Assembly: GCF_003932495.1 (NCBI RefSeq) | Contig: NZ_QZMT01000005.1 | Coordinates: forward strand, 62,001 to 126,000 | DNA: 64,000 nucleotides | Source of the DNA: Guyparkeria sp. SCN-R1 | Lineage (GTDB): Bacteria; Pseudomonadota; Gammaproteobacteria; Halothiobacillales; Halothiobacillaceae | Direction: 5' to 3' | In this document: one piece after another, positions 1 to 9,065 of the stretch | Layout of the letters: the number at the start of each line of letters is the position of its first letter | Numbering within the stretch: position 1 is the first letter of the stretch | The notes under the pieces: model-generated | What the model saw: only the letters and a program-made list of their open reading frames with translations | Database searches by the model: none | Told to the model about the DNA's origin: nothing | Made by a program: the position numbers and the translations under genes

Positions 1-36
1 CGTCCGAACAATCTGCCGAGATCGCCCGGTTCATGA
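1..36 (+). CDS. possible 3' end of an upstream gene (partial)
   Basis: Frame 1 is open from the first base and ends in a TGA at 34-36 that shares ATGA with the start of the permease gene. The 11 visible residues end in PRSPGS and are too few to identify. The 4-base stop/start overlap is the type this genome uses repeatedly inside operons, so an upstream co-transcribed gene is plausible but not shown. Confidence 0.3.
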   Translation, partial: RPNNLPRSPGS

Positions 37-1193
37 CAGAAAATGGATCTTCCGTGAACGTGCCGCCGCGTATCGCCCTCGATCGGGGCGATAACGACGT
101 GTGGCACCTGCAGTTGGCCGGCGAATGGACCCTGGCGCAGTCCGAGACCCTTTCGACAATCGATCGGTCGCTACCCGCCGGATTCGGCGACTCGGCCGCG
201 AGGGGCAAGACGATTCGGGTTGGCGGTGAGATCGATGCGCTCGACAGTGCCGGTGCACTGAGGCTCGCCCGGATCGTCGACGGAATGGAGCAGGGCGGTG
301 CGGCGGTGGATCTGGAGGCGTTGCCTCAGAGTCAGCGCAATGTGATCGAGTTGCTCAAGGGGCGTCTGCCGCCACCCAAGACGCCGCGGCCGCCGCGCGA
401 GGGCGTGTTGGCGGGAATCGGCCGGGTGACCGTCGCCAAGTTCACCGAGGGCAACGCCTTTCTCGCGTTTATCGGCGAACTGGTGGTGCGTGGCGGCAAG
501 TTGATCGCTTTTCCCTGGCGCATTCGTTGGCGCGAGGTGGTGGCCGAGATCGAGGCGGCCGGGTTGCGTGCACTCGGTATTGTCGGCCTGCTCTCGTTCC
601 TGGTCGGGATGGTGATGGCCTACCAGGCCGGCGCCACCCTGGCCGATTTCGGTGCCAACATCCTGATCGTCAACCTGGTCGCCATCATCACCCTGCGCGA
701 GATGGGACCGTTGTTGACCGCCATCATCGTCGCCGGGCGGACGGGGTCCTCGTATACCGCGCAACTGGGCACGATGCGGATTACCGAAGAGATCGACGCG
801 CTGCGGTCGATCGGCATTTCACCGTTCGACATGCTCATCCTGCCCAAGATCATCGCCCTGATGGTGGTGCTGCCCCTGCTGACGGTGTTCGCGAACCTGC
901 TGGGGTTGTTGGGTGGGGCGGTGGTTGCGGCCTACCGTTTTGAGGTGAGTTTTGCCGTCTATTTCGATCGGTTGCCGGAGGTGGTCGACTTGACCACGCT
1001 GATGCTCGGTCTGATCAAGACGCCGGTATTCGCCATCGCGATTGCGCTGATCGGCTGCATGCAGGGCATGCGGGTGGCGGGCAGCGCGCTGGCCGTCGGG
1101 CGGGCGACGACGGTCAGCGTGGTGCAAGCGACCTTCCTGGTCATCGTGCTGGATGCTGGGTTCTCCGTGCTCTTCAACCTGATGGGGTACTGA
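33..1193 (+). CDS. MlaE-type ABC transporter permease with N-terminal STAS domain
   Basis: Inner-membrane permease of an MCE-type lipid transporter. Residues about 10-110 look like a STAS domain (the fold of MlaB) fused to the permease. From about residue 185 several hydrophobic segments follow, with the MlaE-family signature EMGPLLTAIIVAGRTGSS and then EEIDALRSIGI. At 386 aa it is longer than the roughly 260-aa stand-alone MlaE because of the fusion. ATPase, MCE and lipoprotein genes follow in the same direction with short gaps, making a four-gene operon. By family it moves phospholipids or other lipids between the inner and outer membranes; substrate and direction cannot be read here. No mlaC homologue is nearby, so this resembles STAS-permease paralogues rather than the complete Mla operon. 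Confidence 0.88.
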   Translation: MTENGSSVNVPPRIALDRGDNDVWHLQLAGEWTLAQSETLSTIDRSLPAGFGDSAARGKTIRVGGEIDALDSAGALRLARIVDGMEQGGAAVDLEALPQSQRNVIELLKGRLPPPKTPRPPREGVLAGIGRVTVAKFTEGNAFLAFIGELVVRGGKLIAFPWRIRWREVVAEIEAAGLRALGIVGLLSFLVGMVMAYQAGATLADFGANILIVNLVAIITLREMGPLLTAIIVAGRTGSSYTAQLGTMRITEEIDALRSIGISPFDMLILPKIIALMVVLPLLTVFANLLGLLGGAVVAAYRFEVSFAVYFDRLPEVVDLTTLMLGLIKTPVFAIAIALIGCMQGMRVAGSALAVGRATTVSVVQATFLVIVLDAGFSVLFNLMGY

Positions 1194-1199
1194 CTGGCG

Positions 1200-2033
1200 A
1201 TGGTTTCAGCGTCCCACAGCCCAGCTCAGAACGAATCCATGGCGCCAATCGCGCGTCTGAGCGGCATTCGAAACTGCTTTGGCGACGAGTGCGTCCATGA
1301 CGGCCTGAGCCTCGAGCTTCCACCGGGACGGATCACCGCGCTGGTCGGCGGATCGGGAACCGGCAAGACGGTCCTGCTACGCACCCTGTCCATGCTCCGC
1401 CGCCCGGATGCAGGCCAACTGGAGCTGTTCGGTGAGGATGCCCTCGCGGTGGGCGAGCGCGCCCAACGCGACCTGCGACGGCGGATAGGTTTGTTGTTTC
1501 AGGGGGGTGCGTTATTCACTGCCCTGACGGTGCTGGAAAACGTCATGCTGCCGCTGCGTGAACACACATCGCTTCGGGGGCACTGGCTCGAGGAACTGGC
1601 GATGAGCAAGGTGCTCCTGGCCGGGCTACCTGCCGATAGTGCCGGCAAGTACCCGGCCGAACTGTCGGGGGGCATGGTCAAGCGCGCGGCCCTGGCTCGC
1701 GCGCTGGCGCTCGATCCGCGCCTGTTGATCCTGGATGAACCCACCTCGGGGCTCGATCCGATCGCCGCGGCGGGTTTCGATGATCTTATCCGCGAGTTGA
1801 CCGATTCACTGGGCCTGACCGTCATTCAGGCCACCCATGATCTCGATTCGATCTGGCGTGGTTCGGATGTGGTGGCCTTTCTGGCCAGAAAGCGCGTGCT
1901 CGCGTTCGCCCCGGCGGCCGAGCTGGCGCAACGCGACGAGCCGGAGCTGGTTGCCTATTTTCAAGGTAGTCGATCCGCGGAATATGCGAAACTCGGAACG
2001 AGTCAGCCGGGAACGAGCCGGGGGAGCGCCTAG
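1200..2033 (+). CDS. MlaF-type ABC transporter ATP-binding protein
   Basis: Cytoplasmic ATPase partner of the preceding permease, starting 6 bases after its stop codon. The 277 residues carry a Walker A motif GGSGTGKT (about 50-57), a Q-loop near residue 101, the ABC signature LSGGM (about 155-159), Walker B LLILDEPTSGLDP from about 175 and the switch histidine in ATHD near 213. All catalytic motifs are present, so it should be active. An internal ATG at residue 15 (MAPIARLSG) is an alternative start. The family drives lipid transport together with MlaE and MCE proteins. Confidence 0.9.
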   Translation: MVSASHSPAQNESMAPIARLSGIRNCFGDECVHDGLSLELPPGRITALVGGSGTGKTVLLRTLSMLRRPDAGQLELFGEDALAVGERAQRDLRRRIGLLFQGGALFTALTVLENVMLPLREHTSLRGHWLEELAMSKVLLAGLPADSAGKYPAELSGGMVKRAALARALALDPRLLILDEPTSGLDPIAAAGFDDLIRELTDSLGLTVIQATHDLDSIWRGSDVVAFLARKRVLAFAPAAELAQRDEPELVAYFQGSRSAEYAKLGTSQPGTSRGSA

Positions 2034-2042
2034 GGCACGGTC

Positions 2043-3014
2043 ATGGAATCAAAGGTCAATTACAGCATCGTGGGGTTGTTCGTCGTGTTGCTGCTCGGCG
2101 CGTCGGTGTTGACCGCCTGGTGGCTTTACAGCGGCGGTTCGTCTCGTCAGTACAACCCGTATGTGGTCTACGCCACCGACAGCGTTTCCGGTCTGAATAG
2201 CGACAGTCGCGTCTACTACCACGGGGTGGACGTCGGCTACGTGGATGAAATCCGCATCGATCGGCGCAACCCGGACAACATCCGGATCCGGCTGTTGATC
2301 GATCAGACCGTGCCCATTCGGGCCGATACCAGCGCCCAGTTGCAACCGCAGGGCGTCACCGGCCTGAGCGTGCTCAACCTCAAGGGCGGCTCGGCCGACG
2401 AGGATCTCCCGGCCGCCCCGAACGCCTGCTGCCCGGTGATTCCCTACGAGCCGTCGCTGTTTTCCAAGCTCGAAGGCGGACTCAACGACACCATGGTGCG
2501 GCTGGTCGCTGTCAGCGAACGGATCGACCGGTTGCTGAGCAAGGAGAACCTGCAGGCGGTCGAACGCACCGCCAAAAACCTTGACCAGATCACCAGCACG
2601 CTCGCCGAGGAGCGGGAGACGCTCCGGTCCCTGTTGGAAAACGCCTCGCGCACCGCGGAGAACACGGCCGAGCTGACCGAGCACGGTGAGCGTCTGCTCG
2701 CCCGGGCCGACGGCACCATGGACTCCCTCGACCAGGCGATCGGCAAGTTCTCGGTGACCATGGATACATTTGACGAGACGGCCGACCGAGTAGCCACGGC
2801 AGCCGAGGTGACGGTCGGCTTCAGCCAGGCGGGCGAACGGGCCGCCGACGAGATCTCGCGCCAGACGCTGCCCGATATCAGTCTGCTGATTCGGGATCTT
2901 CGGGATTTGTCGCGCCGACTGAGTGACTTTACCTCGACGCTGGATGATGACCCGTCGCGGGCGATCTTCGGTGGTGATCAGCGCACTCCGGGACCCGGCG
3001 AGGCGATCCGATGA
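2043..3014 (+). CDS. MCE (MlaD) family lipid-binding protein
   Basis: Single-pass membrane protein with one MCE domain. An N-terminal hydrophobic helix (about residues 7-26) anchors it in the inner membrane. The MCE domain follows (about 35-115) and contains the characteristic VTGLSVLNLKGG. The remainder to residue 323 is predicted to be long, charged helix, as in MCE proteins that build a periplasmic tunnel. It sits 9 bases after the ATPase gene, and its stop overlaps the start of the lipoprotein gene by 4 bases. By family it forms a hexameric ring that receives lipid from the ABC core. It is longer than E. coli MlaD (about 183 aa) because of the helical tail. Confidence 0.87.
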   Translation: MESKVNYSIVGLFVVLLLGASVLTAWWLYSGGSSRQYNPYVVYATDSVSGLNSDSRVYYHGVDVGYVDEIRIDRRNPDNIRIRLLIDQTVPIRADTSAQLQPQGVTGLSVLNLKGGSADEDLPAAPNACCPVIPYEPSLFSKLEGGLNDTMVRLVAVSERIDRLLSKENLQAVERTAKNLDQITSTLAEERETLRSLLENASRTAENTAELTEHGERLLARADGTMDSLDQAIGKFSVTMDTFDETADRVATAAEVTVGFSQAGERAADEISRQTLPDISLLIRDLRDLSRRLSDFTSTLDDDPSRAIFGGDQRTPGPGEAIR

Positions 3015-3730
3015 ATACCTCCCTCGACCCGAACCAGGATGGCAGGAAGATGAATCAGGTCATTGAAAATAAAATTAAATACGGTTCGATTCGTTTGCTG
3101 GTGACGCTCGGGTTCGCGCTGCTGTTGGGTGGTTGCGCCGTCTTGCCGGAACGGGGCGGAGAGCCGCAGCAATGGCGGCTGGTTGCGCCCGCCCCCGTGG
3201 TAGAGGGGACCGACGTCAGTGATCCAGTGATCGTCCGCCTGATTGAAACGCGTGCGGCCAGTGCAATCGACCGCCGGGACATGGCCTATAGCCGTGAACG
3301 TCAGTCGCTCGCCTATTATCGCGACAACCGCTGGACCAGTCCGCCCGGTGTGATGCTCAACGAAATCATCGACGAGACCCTGTCGACCCAGCCCTGGGTG
3401 AGAACCGTGGTCCGCGGTGGGGCGCGCGTGCCTTCCGATTTGAGCCTGTACTGCGAGATCCAGCGCCTGGAGCATCAGCTCGAGCCCGGCGCGGCGATGA
3501 CGCAGTCCGGGCAGGTGCAGATGAAGGTGGCCTGCAGTTGGTATCGGGCCGCCGAGCGACAACTGGTCGAGGCGATAATCTTCAATGAAACCATCGAGCT
3601 CGAAGCCAACGATGCGGAAAGCTACGCCAAGGGCGCGCAATCGCTGGTCGACCAGCTGATGACACGGCTCGCCGCCCAAGGGGCATCGCTTGCCGCAACC
3701 ACCACGCCGTTGCCTTCGGCCACGGACTAA
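3011..3730 (+). CDS. ABC-type transport auxiliary lipoprotein (PqiC/YmbA-like)
   Basis: Predicted outer-membrane lipoprotein of the MCE transporter. A basic N-terminus and hydrophobic stretch lead to a lipobox LLGGC near residue 42. The following 200 residues resemble the auxiliary lipoprotein domain often found after MCE genes (PqiC/YmbA type). The ATGA overlap with the MCE gene and a GAGG 7 bases upstream support the start at 3011. A second ATG at 3050 would give a shorter, more typical signal peptide. It probably docks the MCE tunnel at the outer membrane. Its stop lies 6 bases from the stop of the converging cupin gene. Confidence 0.75.
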   Translation: MNTSLDPNQDGRKMNQVIENKIKYGSIRLLVTLGFALLLGGCAVLPERGGEPQQWRLVAPAPVVEGTDVSDPVIVRLIETRAASAIDRRDMAYSRERQSLAYYRDNRWTSPPGVMLNEIIDETLSTQPWVRTVVRGGARVPSDLSLYCEIQRLEHQLEPGAAMTQSGQVQMKVACSWYRAAERQLVEAIIFNETIELEANDAESYAKGAQSLVDQLMTRLAAQGASLAATTTPLPSATD

Positions 3731-3736
3731 CGGCCG

Positions 3737-4462
3737 TTACCGGGCTCGTTGGGTCTCCCGATACCAGGCATCGGGTATCGGCAGATGACCGGTCTTGACC
3801 CAGATGGTGCAGCCGGTTTCCGAGTAGGGCTGGTGAAGGCTCCAGTGAGGGTTACGTAGCCAGGTCCCGGCGGGATAGCGACCGTACTCGTCGGCGAACG
3901 TCCCTTCCAGCACGAAGATCTCCTCCCCGCCGAAGTGATGGTGCGGTTTGAAATGCGTGCCAGGCGCCCATCGCACCAAGGCGGTGTGCTCGCCCTCGAA
4001 GCCGGCCAGCGGCATGACCTCCAGGCCCTCGACCAGACCTGGTTGCCAGTGCGTGGCGTGGGTGTCCACCACTATCTGTTCGTGCTCACGCGGGTCGAGG
4101 TGGTGGAGCTTTACCAGGATCACGCAACCATCCGGCGCGCTCGGACTGTGGCGAGATCCGGGTGGATTGCGCACGTAGTGACCCGCGGGAAAGCAGCCGG
4201 TCTCGTCGCAGAACGCGCCCTCCAGCACCAGGAACTCCTCGCCGCCGTGATGGACGTGCTCGGGGAAGCTCGCCCCGGGGGCGAAACGCACCAGGCTGGT
4301 CGCCCGCGTGCCGTCGCCGCCCTCGCGTTCGATCAGCTTGCGCTCGACGGTCGGCTCCGGGGATTGCACCCAGGGCAGGGCGTTGGTGTCGACGACGGCG
4401 CGTTCGAACAGGTCGGCGTGAAGGGGGGTCAGCGGGTGTTCGGCCATTGGTCGGGTTGTCAT
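3737..4462 (-). CDS. bicupin protein (ChrR-like cupin repeat)
   Basis: Two consecutive cupin domains of about 90 residues each. Both show the metal-binding HxH...GGEE pattern: HVHHGGEEFLVLEG in the first and HHHFGGEEIFVLEG in the second. The frame is open upstream to 4543, but that stretch would translate the terminator hairpin at 4492-4530, so I place the start at the ATG at 4462 (MTTRPMAEH), giving 241 aa. No clear Shine-Dalgarno precedes it. ChrR-type cupins sense oxidants or act as small metal-dependent enzymes; neither a sigma factor nor a substrate clue lies next to it. It is convergent with the lipid-transport operon and downstream of the RND operon. Confidence 0.75.
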   Translation of the reverse strand: MTTRPMAEHPLTPLHADLFERAVVDTNALPWVQSPEPTVERKLIEREGGDGTRATSLVRFAPGASFPEHVHHGGEEFLVLEGAFCDETGCFPAGHYVRNPPGSRHSPSAPDGCVILVKLHHLDPREHEQIVVDTHATHWQPGLVEGLEVMPLAGFEGEHTALVRWAPGTHFKPHHHFGGEEIFVLEGTFADEYGRYPAGTWLRNPHWSLHQPYSETGCTIWVKTGHLPIPDAWYRETQRAR

Positions 4463-4491
4463 GAGGTGTTCACGGGAGCCCAAGCGTAGAC

Positions 4492-4530
4492 AAAAAAAAC
4501 CGCGACCGGCCAGAACGGCGGGTCGCGGTT
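4492..4530 (-). terminator. intrinsic terminator of the RND efflux operon
   Basis: A perfect 10-bp inverted repeat (4498-4507 with 4521-4530, AACCGCGACC and its complement) is followed on the minus strand by eight Ts (4492-4499, two of them in the stem). It lies 23 bases beyond the stop codon of the RND pump gene and upstream of the cupin start, so it ends the efflux operon transcript. Confidence 0.88.
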
Positions 4531-4552
4531 GGTCTCGGCGCATGCCTGGCCG

Positions 4553-7500
4553 TCAGGCGGCCTTGCGTGCCTTCTTCTCGGCCTTGATCTGCTGATCGAG
4601 CTGCCAGAAGTAGTACATGATCGGGATTACCAGCAGCGTCAGCATGGTCGAGGCGAAGGTGCCGAAGATCAGCGAGACGGCCAGCCCGCCGAAGACCGGG
4701 TCGGTGATCATGATCGCCGAGCCGAACATGATCGCCAGCGCGGTGAGCAGGATCGGACGGAAGCGCACCGCGCCCGCCTCGAGCACCGACTCCTTCAGGC
4801 CGTAGCCTTGCTGGCGGTAATCGAGGATGAAGTCGATCAGCAGTAGCGAGTTGCGTACCACGATGCCGGCCAGCGCGATGAAGCCGATCATCGAGGTGGC
4901 GTTGAAGGGCATGTCGAACAGCCAGTGGCCCGGGAAGATGCCCACCAGGGTCAGCGGGATCGCGCCCATCACGATCACCGGCAACATGAACGACTGGTAG
5001 TAGGCGACCAGCAGCAGATAGATGAACACCAATGCCACGATGAACGCGGCGCCAAGGTCGCGGAAGACATCGAGCGTCAATCGCATGTCACCGCCCCAGA
5101 GGACCTCATAGCCCTTGAGGTCATCCGGCTGGCTGTCGACGAAGCCCAGGTTGCCGGTGCTGATTTCGACGTTGCCGTCAAGCTCCATCTCGTTGAGCCA
5201 CTTGTTAAGCGTCAGCGTGGCGTAGACGGGGCTCGAGCCGAGCAGGTCGCCCTGGACGAAGACCACCGGGTGCTGGTCGCGGTCCATGATCGGCTTGGTG
5301 ACCGTGCCCTCGCGGATGTCGACCAGGTTGCCGATCTTGACCGCCTTGCCCTCGGGGTTGGTGACGGTCAGGTCGCGGATCTGGCGGATCCAGGCGCGGT
5401 TGGCTTGGTCGAGGCGCAACACGATGTTGACCGGCTCCGAGGTGTCGGTGTCGTGCACGGTGCCCAGGGTCTGGCCGTTGACGTACTCGTGGACCACCTT
5501 GGCGATCTGCGCCGGGGCGATGCCCGACTGCAGTGCCTTGGTCTGGTTGACCTCGATCCGGTACTCCGGTGCGTCGGCGGTGATCGAGTCGTCGACGTTG
5601 ATCATGCCGTAGACGTCGTCGAAGCGCTCACGCACCTGGCCTGCGATGTCGCGCAGCGTCTCGTAGTCCGGCCCGTGGATGCGGGCGAGCACTTGCGCAC
5701 GCACCGGTGGACCGGGCGGGGTCAGGAACAGCTTGATGCCGGAGTCCGTGTATTGCTGACGCACCGGTTCGAGCTGTCTCCACATCTCCATGGCGACTTC
5801 GCTGGTCACGGGGCGATGGTGTCGATCGACCAGATTGACGCGGATCTGTGCCATGTTGGGGGCTTGGCGCATCATGTCGCCACGGACCATACCGGCGAAG
5901 GTCAGCGGACCCGTGCGTCCGACGTACGTCTGGTAGTCGGTCACGTACTGGTTCTGCGAGACGACGTTGCCTACCGCGTCGGCGACCAGCGACGTGCGCT
6001 CCGTGGCCGTGCCTTCCGGGGTGTTGACCTCGAGCAGGAAGGTGTCGACGTTGCCCTCGGGCAGCATCTTGAGGCTCACGCCGGCCGGCGAAAGTGGGCC
6101 GTTCATGCCCGAGTCGCGCACGAACTGCCACGCCGGCATCAGCATCGAGGCGATCATCAGGCCGAGGACGAACAGCAGGAAGGCCAGCGAAAACATCCTC
6201 GAACCGAGCAACGGCTTGGCAATGCGCTTGTAGTTGCGCATCAGCCAGTCCTCGTGGTGCGGGTCGCCCTCGAGGGTTTCGCGCTTGGCGAGCGCCTTGC
6301 GGGCCTTCGAGCCCAGCCAGCGGTACGCCGTCCACGGGACGATGATGTAGGCGAGAATCAGCGAGGCGATCATCGCCACCGAGACGTTGATCGGGATCGG
6401 CAGCATGAACGGCCCCATCATCCCCGACACGAACGCCATCGGCACAAACGCCAGGATGACGGCCAGCGTCGCGATGTTGGTCGGGTTGCCGATCTCGTTG
6501 GTCGCCCGCACGAGCAGATCCGCGAATGACGGCTCCTTGCCCTCGTGCAGGTGTCGGTGGATGTTCTCGATCACCACGATCGCGGCATCGACCAACAGGC
6601 CCAGCGAGAGGATCAGGCCGAATAGTGAGATGCGGTTGATGGTCTGACCGAAGATCCAGCCCACGCCCAGGACGACGAACAGCGTCAACGGCACGGTCAG
6701 GGTGACGATCAGCGCCTCGCGCCAGCCGAGGAAGAAGAACAGGATGATCAGCACCACCAGCACGGCGACGCCGAGGTGCTCGATCAGGGTATTGACCGCG
6801 TCGTCGGCCCGATCACCATAGTCGCGGGTAATGGTCAGATCGACCTGCTCGGGCAGCAACTCGCGCTCGATGACCGCAAGCTTTTCCTTGACCGCGGCGG
6901 CGACCGTTACGGCGTTGGCCCCCGCGCGCTTGCCGACGGTGACGGTTACTGCTGCCGTGGGATCACCGGCCTGCTTGCCCATGTCGTTGGCCTGGCCGAA
7001 GGCGTGGGTGGTGTACTGGTCGTTCTCCTCGGGCGTGTAGGAGATATTGGCGACCTGAGCAAGGTAGATCGGTCGCTGCTCGTGCTGACCGATGACCAGG
7101 TTCTCGAGATCCTCCGGACCGGTGAAGGCCGCGTCGGTGCGCAGGCGGATTTCCTGATTGTCGTTGGTCAGGGCGCCGCCCGGCAGGACCGCGTTTGCGC
7201 CCTGGAGCATCTCGCTCAGCCGGCTCATTGGCACGCCGGTCGCGGCCAGGCGCTGCGGGTCGACGTCGATGGCGAGCACGCGGCGATGACCGCCGATCAC
7301 CTCGCTGGCGCCCACCTCCGGGACGTTCTGGACCTGTTCGAGCAGTCGCTGGCCAACTTCGCGCAGCTGAGTGCTGTCCAGCTCCTCAGAGCTCAAGGTG
7401 AGGCTCATGATCGGCACGTCGGTGATGCCGATGCTCTTGACCAGCGGCATGCTGGTGTTGGGCGGCAGGCGGTCGAGATTTCGAGAGATCTCGTTGTAAA

Positions 7501-7864
7501 GCCGCAGCAGGCTCGATTCCTCGTCGCTACCCACCTCGAACTGCACGGTGACCATGCCGAGGTCGTCCATGGCCACGCCGTAGGTGTGCTCGACACCCTT
7601 GAGACGCGCCATCAGCGCCTCGAGCGGCTTGACTACCTGGTCCTCGATCTGGGCAGCGTCGTTGCCCGCCCGTTGCACGAAGATCTGCGCCCCGGGGACC
7701 ACGATCTCGGGGTTGTACAGGCGCGGGGTGATCAGGACCGCCATCAGGCCGAACAGCGTGATGGCGATCATGATCAGGGCGGTGATCTTGGAATAGAGAA
7801 AGCTGTTGGCCAGCCGGCCGGCAAGATTCAGCTTCGGGTCCTTGGCGTTGGTCGTCTGGCTCAT
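4553..7864 (-). CDS. RND efflux transporter permease subunit (AcrB/CusA superfamily)
   Basis: Inner-membrane proton-driven pump of a tripartite exporter, 1103 residues, which is full length for the family. The first transmembrane helix is at about 27-47, followed by a large periplasmic loop. A cluster of helices includes SLGLLVDAAIVVIEN, carrying the proton-relay aspartate in TM4, and the second half repeats the same arrangement. The sequence is of the ACR_tran type, closer to uncharacterised bacterial RND pumps with a TolC-type partner than to the metal-specific CusA group. Its ATG overlaps the stop of the adaptor gene by 4 bases. Substrates cannot be deduced from sequence. Confidence 0.9.
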   Translation of the reverse strand: MSQTTNAKDPKLNLAGRLANSFLYSKITALIMIAITLFGLMAVLITPRLYNPEIVVPGAQIFVQRAGNDAAQIEDQVVKPLEALMARLKGVEHTYGVAMDDLGMVTVQFEVGSDEESSLLRLYNEISRNLDRLPPNTSMPLVKSIGITDVPIMSLTLSSEELDSTQLREVGQRLLEQVQNVPEVGASEVIGGHRRVLAIDVDPQRLAATGVPMSRLSEMLQGANAVLPGGALTNDNQEIRLRTDAAFTGPEDLENLVIGQHEQRPIYLAQVANISYTPEENDQYTTHAFGQANDMGKQAGDPTAAVTVTVGKRAGANAVTVAAAVKEKLAVIERELLPEQVDLTITRDYGDRADDAVNTLIEHLGVAVLVVLIILFFFLGWREALIVTLTVPLTLFVVLGVGWIFGQTINRISLFGLILSLGLLVDAAIVVIENIHRHLHEGKEPSFADLLVRATNEIGNPTNIATLAVILAFVPMAFVSGMMGPFMLPIPINVSVAMIASLILAYIIVPWTAYRWLGSKARKALAKRETLEGDPHHEDWLMRNYKRIAKPLLGSRMFSLAFLLFVLGLMIASMLMPAWQFVRDSGMNGPLSPAGVSLKMLPEGNVDTFLLEVNTPEGTATERTSLVADAVGNVVSQNQYVTDYQTYVGRTGPLTFAGMVRGDMMRQAPNMAQIRVNLVDRHHRPVTSEVAMEMWRQLEPVRQQYTDSGIKLFLTPPGPPVRAQVLARIHGPDYETLRDIAGQVRERFDDVYGMINVDDSITADAPEYRIEVNQTKALQSGIAPAQIAKVVHEYVNGQTLGTVHDTDTSEPVNIVLRLDQANRAWIRQIRDLTVTNPEGKAVKIGNLVDIREGTVTKPIMDRDQHPVVFVQGDLLGSSPVYATLTLNKWLNEMELDGNVEISTGNLGFVDSQPDDLKGYEVLWGGDMRLTLDVFRDLGAAFIVALVFIYLLLVAYYQSFMLPVIVMGAIPLTLVGIFPGHWLFDMPFNATSMIGFIALAGIVVRNSLLLIDFILDYRQQGYGLKESVLEAGAVRFRPILLTALAIMFGSAIMITDPVFGGLAVSLIFGTFASTMLTLLVIPIMYYFWQLDQQIKAEKKARKAA

Positions 7865-9009
7865 GACGATGCATCACCCTCGCTTGCATTGCTCGATACG
7901 ACCTTGGCGCCGTTGGCCAGTCGACCCTGGGCCGCGGTGATCACGCGATCGCCGTCGCTCAGGCCGGCCAGCACGACGACCTCGCCGGCACGTTCCTGAC
8001 CGACGCGGACGAGGCGGAACCGGGCCCGGTCCTCGTCGTCCAGCACGAATACGCCCTGCATGCCGCCGCGATCGTGGATGACACCCTTCGGTACCAGGAT
8101 CGCTGCCTTCTGGTCGAGAACCACGCTGACGGTGACGAAATTGCCCGGCGTCAGGGAGAGGTCTGACGGCACGCTCAGCTTGACCGTGTGGGTGCGGGTG
8201 ATCGGGTCGGCGGCCGATACCAGCCGAAGCACATCGGCGGAGAAGCTGGCCGGGTTGCCGTCGTTGTCGCGGTAACCCACCTCGAGCGTGTCGCCCTCGG
8301 ACAGTCGCGAGTAGGCCTGATCGTCGACCTCGACCTGTATTTCGCGGTCGCCGCTGCCCATCAACATCAGCAGGGGCTGGCCGGGAGTGGCCAGCTGGCC
8401 GGGATCGACCATGCGCTGGACGATGGTCCCGGCGAACGGGGCGCGGATCTGTGCGTAATTGACCTGCGACTGCGCCTGCTCGACGGCGGCCTGGGCTGCC
8501 TGGAAATCCCCCTGAGCCACCTCGTAGGCCGTGCGCATCTGCTCGAACTGCTGCTTGGGCACGGCGTTCTGGTCGTAAAGCCGCTGGAATCGCTCGAAGT
8601 TGCTGCGCGCATTCGCCAGTCCGGAACGGGCCTTCGCCAGTGCCGCTTCGGCCTGACGGATCTGCGTGTCGACATCGCTCTGGTCGATGGTGAGCAACGG
8701 CTGATCCTTATCGACGGTTTCGCCCTCGCGGACGTTGATTTCCCGCACGTAACCCATCATCCGCGAGGCGATCGGCGACTGGTCGCTTGCGATCACCGTG
8801 CCGGGGAAGAGCGCCGTGTCGTCGACCTGGCCGGCGTCCACGGTGACCCAGTCGGCCTGGATCTCGTTCTCGGCACCAGCCGGTGGTTGCTCGGTCGGTT
8901 CACCGCCACAGCCCGCCAGCAAGAGGCCAGCGAACAGGGGGGCGACCAGCCGGCGGGCAAGTCGGTGGTCCATGACCGGGAAGAAGGAGTGTGTCGCTTG
9001 CTGCATCAT
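7861..9009 (-). CDS. RND efflux periplasmic adaptor subunit (HlyD/MexA family)
   Basis: Membrane-fusion protein linking the RND pump to its outer-membrane channel. I start at the ATG at 9009 (MMQQATHSF); the frame is open to 9156, but that would overlap the end of the channel gene. A signal sequence ends in lipobox LLLAGC, indicating a lipid-anchored adaptor. A barrel/lipoyl half with DQSPIASRMMGYV precedes a coiled-coil hairpin rich in Ala, Gln and Arg, and then the second lipoyl half with YAQIRAPFAGTI. Length 382 aa is typical. It is the middle gene of the operon, translationally coupled to the pump. Confidence 0.88.
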   Translation of the reverse strand: MMQQATHSFFPVMDHRLARRLVAPLFAGLLLAGCGGEPTEQPPAGAENEIQADWVTVDAGQVDDTALFPGTVIASDQSPIASRMMGYVREINVREGETVDKDQPLLTIDQSDVDTQIRQAEAALAKARSGLANARSNFERFQRLYDQNAVPKQQFEQMRTAYEVAQGDFQAAQAAVEQAQSQVNYAQIRAPFAGTIVQRMVDPGQLATPGQPLLMLMGSGDREIQVEVDDQAYSRLSEGDTLEVGYRDNDGNPASFSADVLRLVSAADPITRTHTVKLSVPSDLSLTPGNFVTVSVVLDQKAAILVPKGVIHDRGGMQGVFVLDDEDRARFRLVRVGQERAGEVVVLAGLSDGDRVITAAQGRLANGAKVVSSNASEGDASS

Positions 9010-9065
9010 CGATGGATCTCGTTCGTTGGATCGCAATAGGAACCGCGGCCGGGGCTGTCGGCCGA

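Noticed and set aside
4463-4543. N-terminal extension of the bicupin protein
   Set aside because: These codons lie on the terminator hairpin of the efflux operon, and residues there (QPRPAVLAGRGFF) bear no relation to a cupin.
4925-6529. 534-codon plus-strand open frame inside the RND pump gene
   Set aside because: It is antisense to a full-length, motif-complete RND pump; the His/Asp/Arg-rich composition is what high-GC complementary frames produce.
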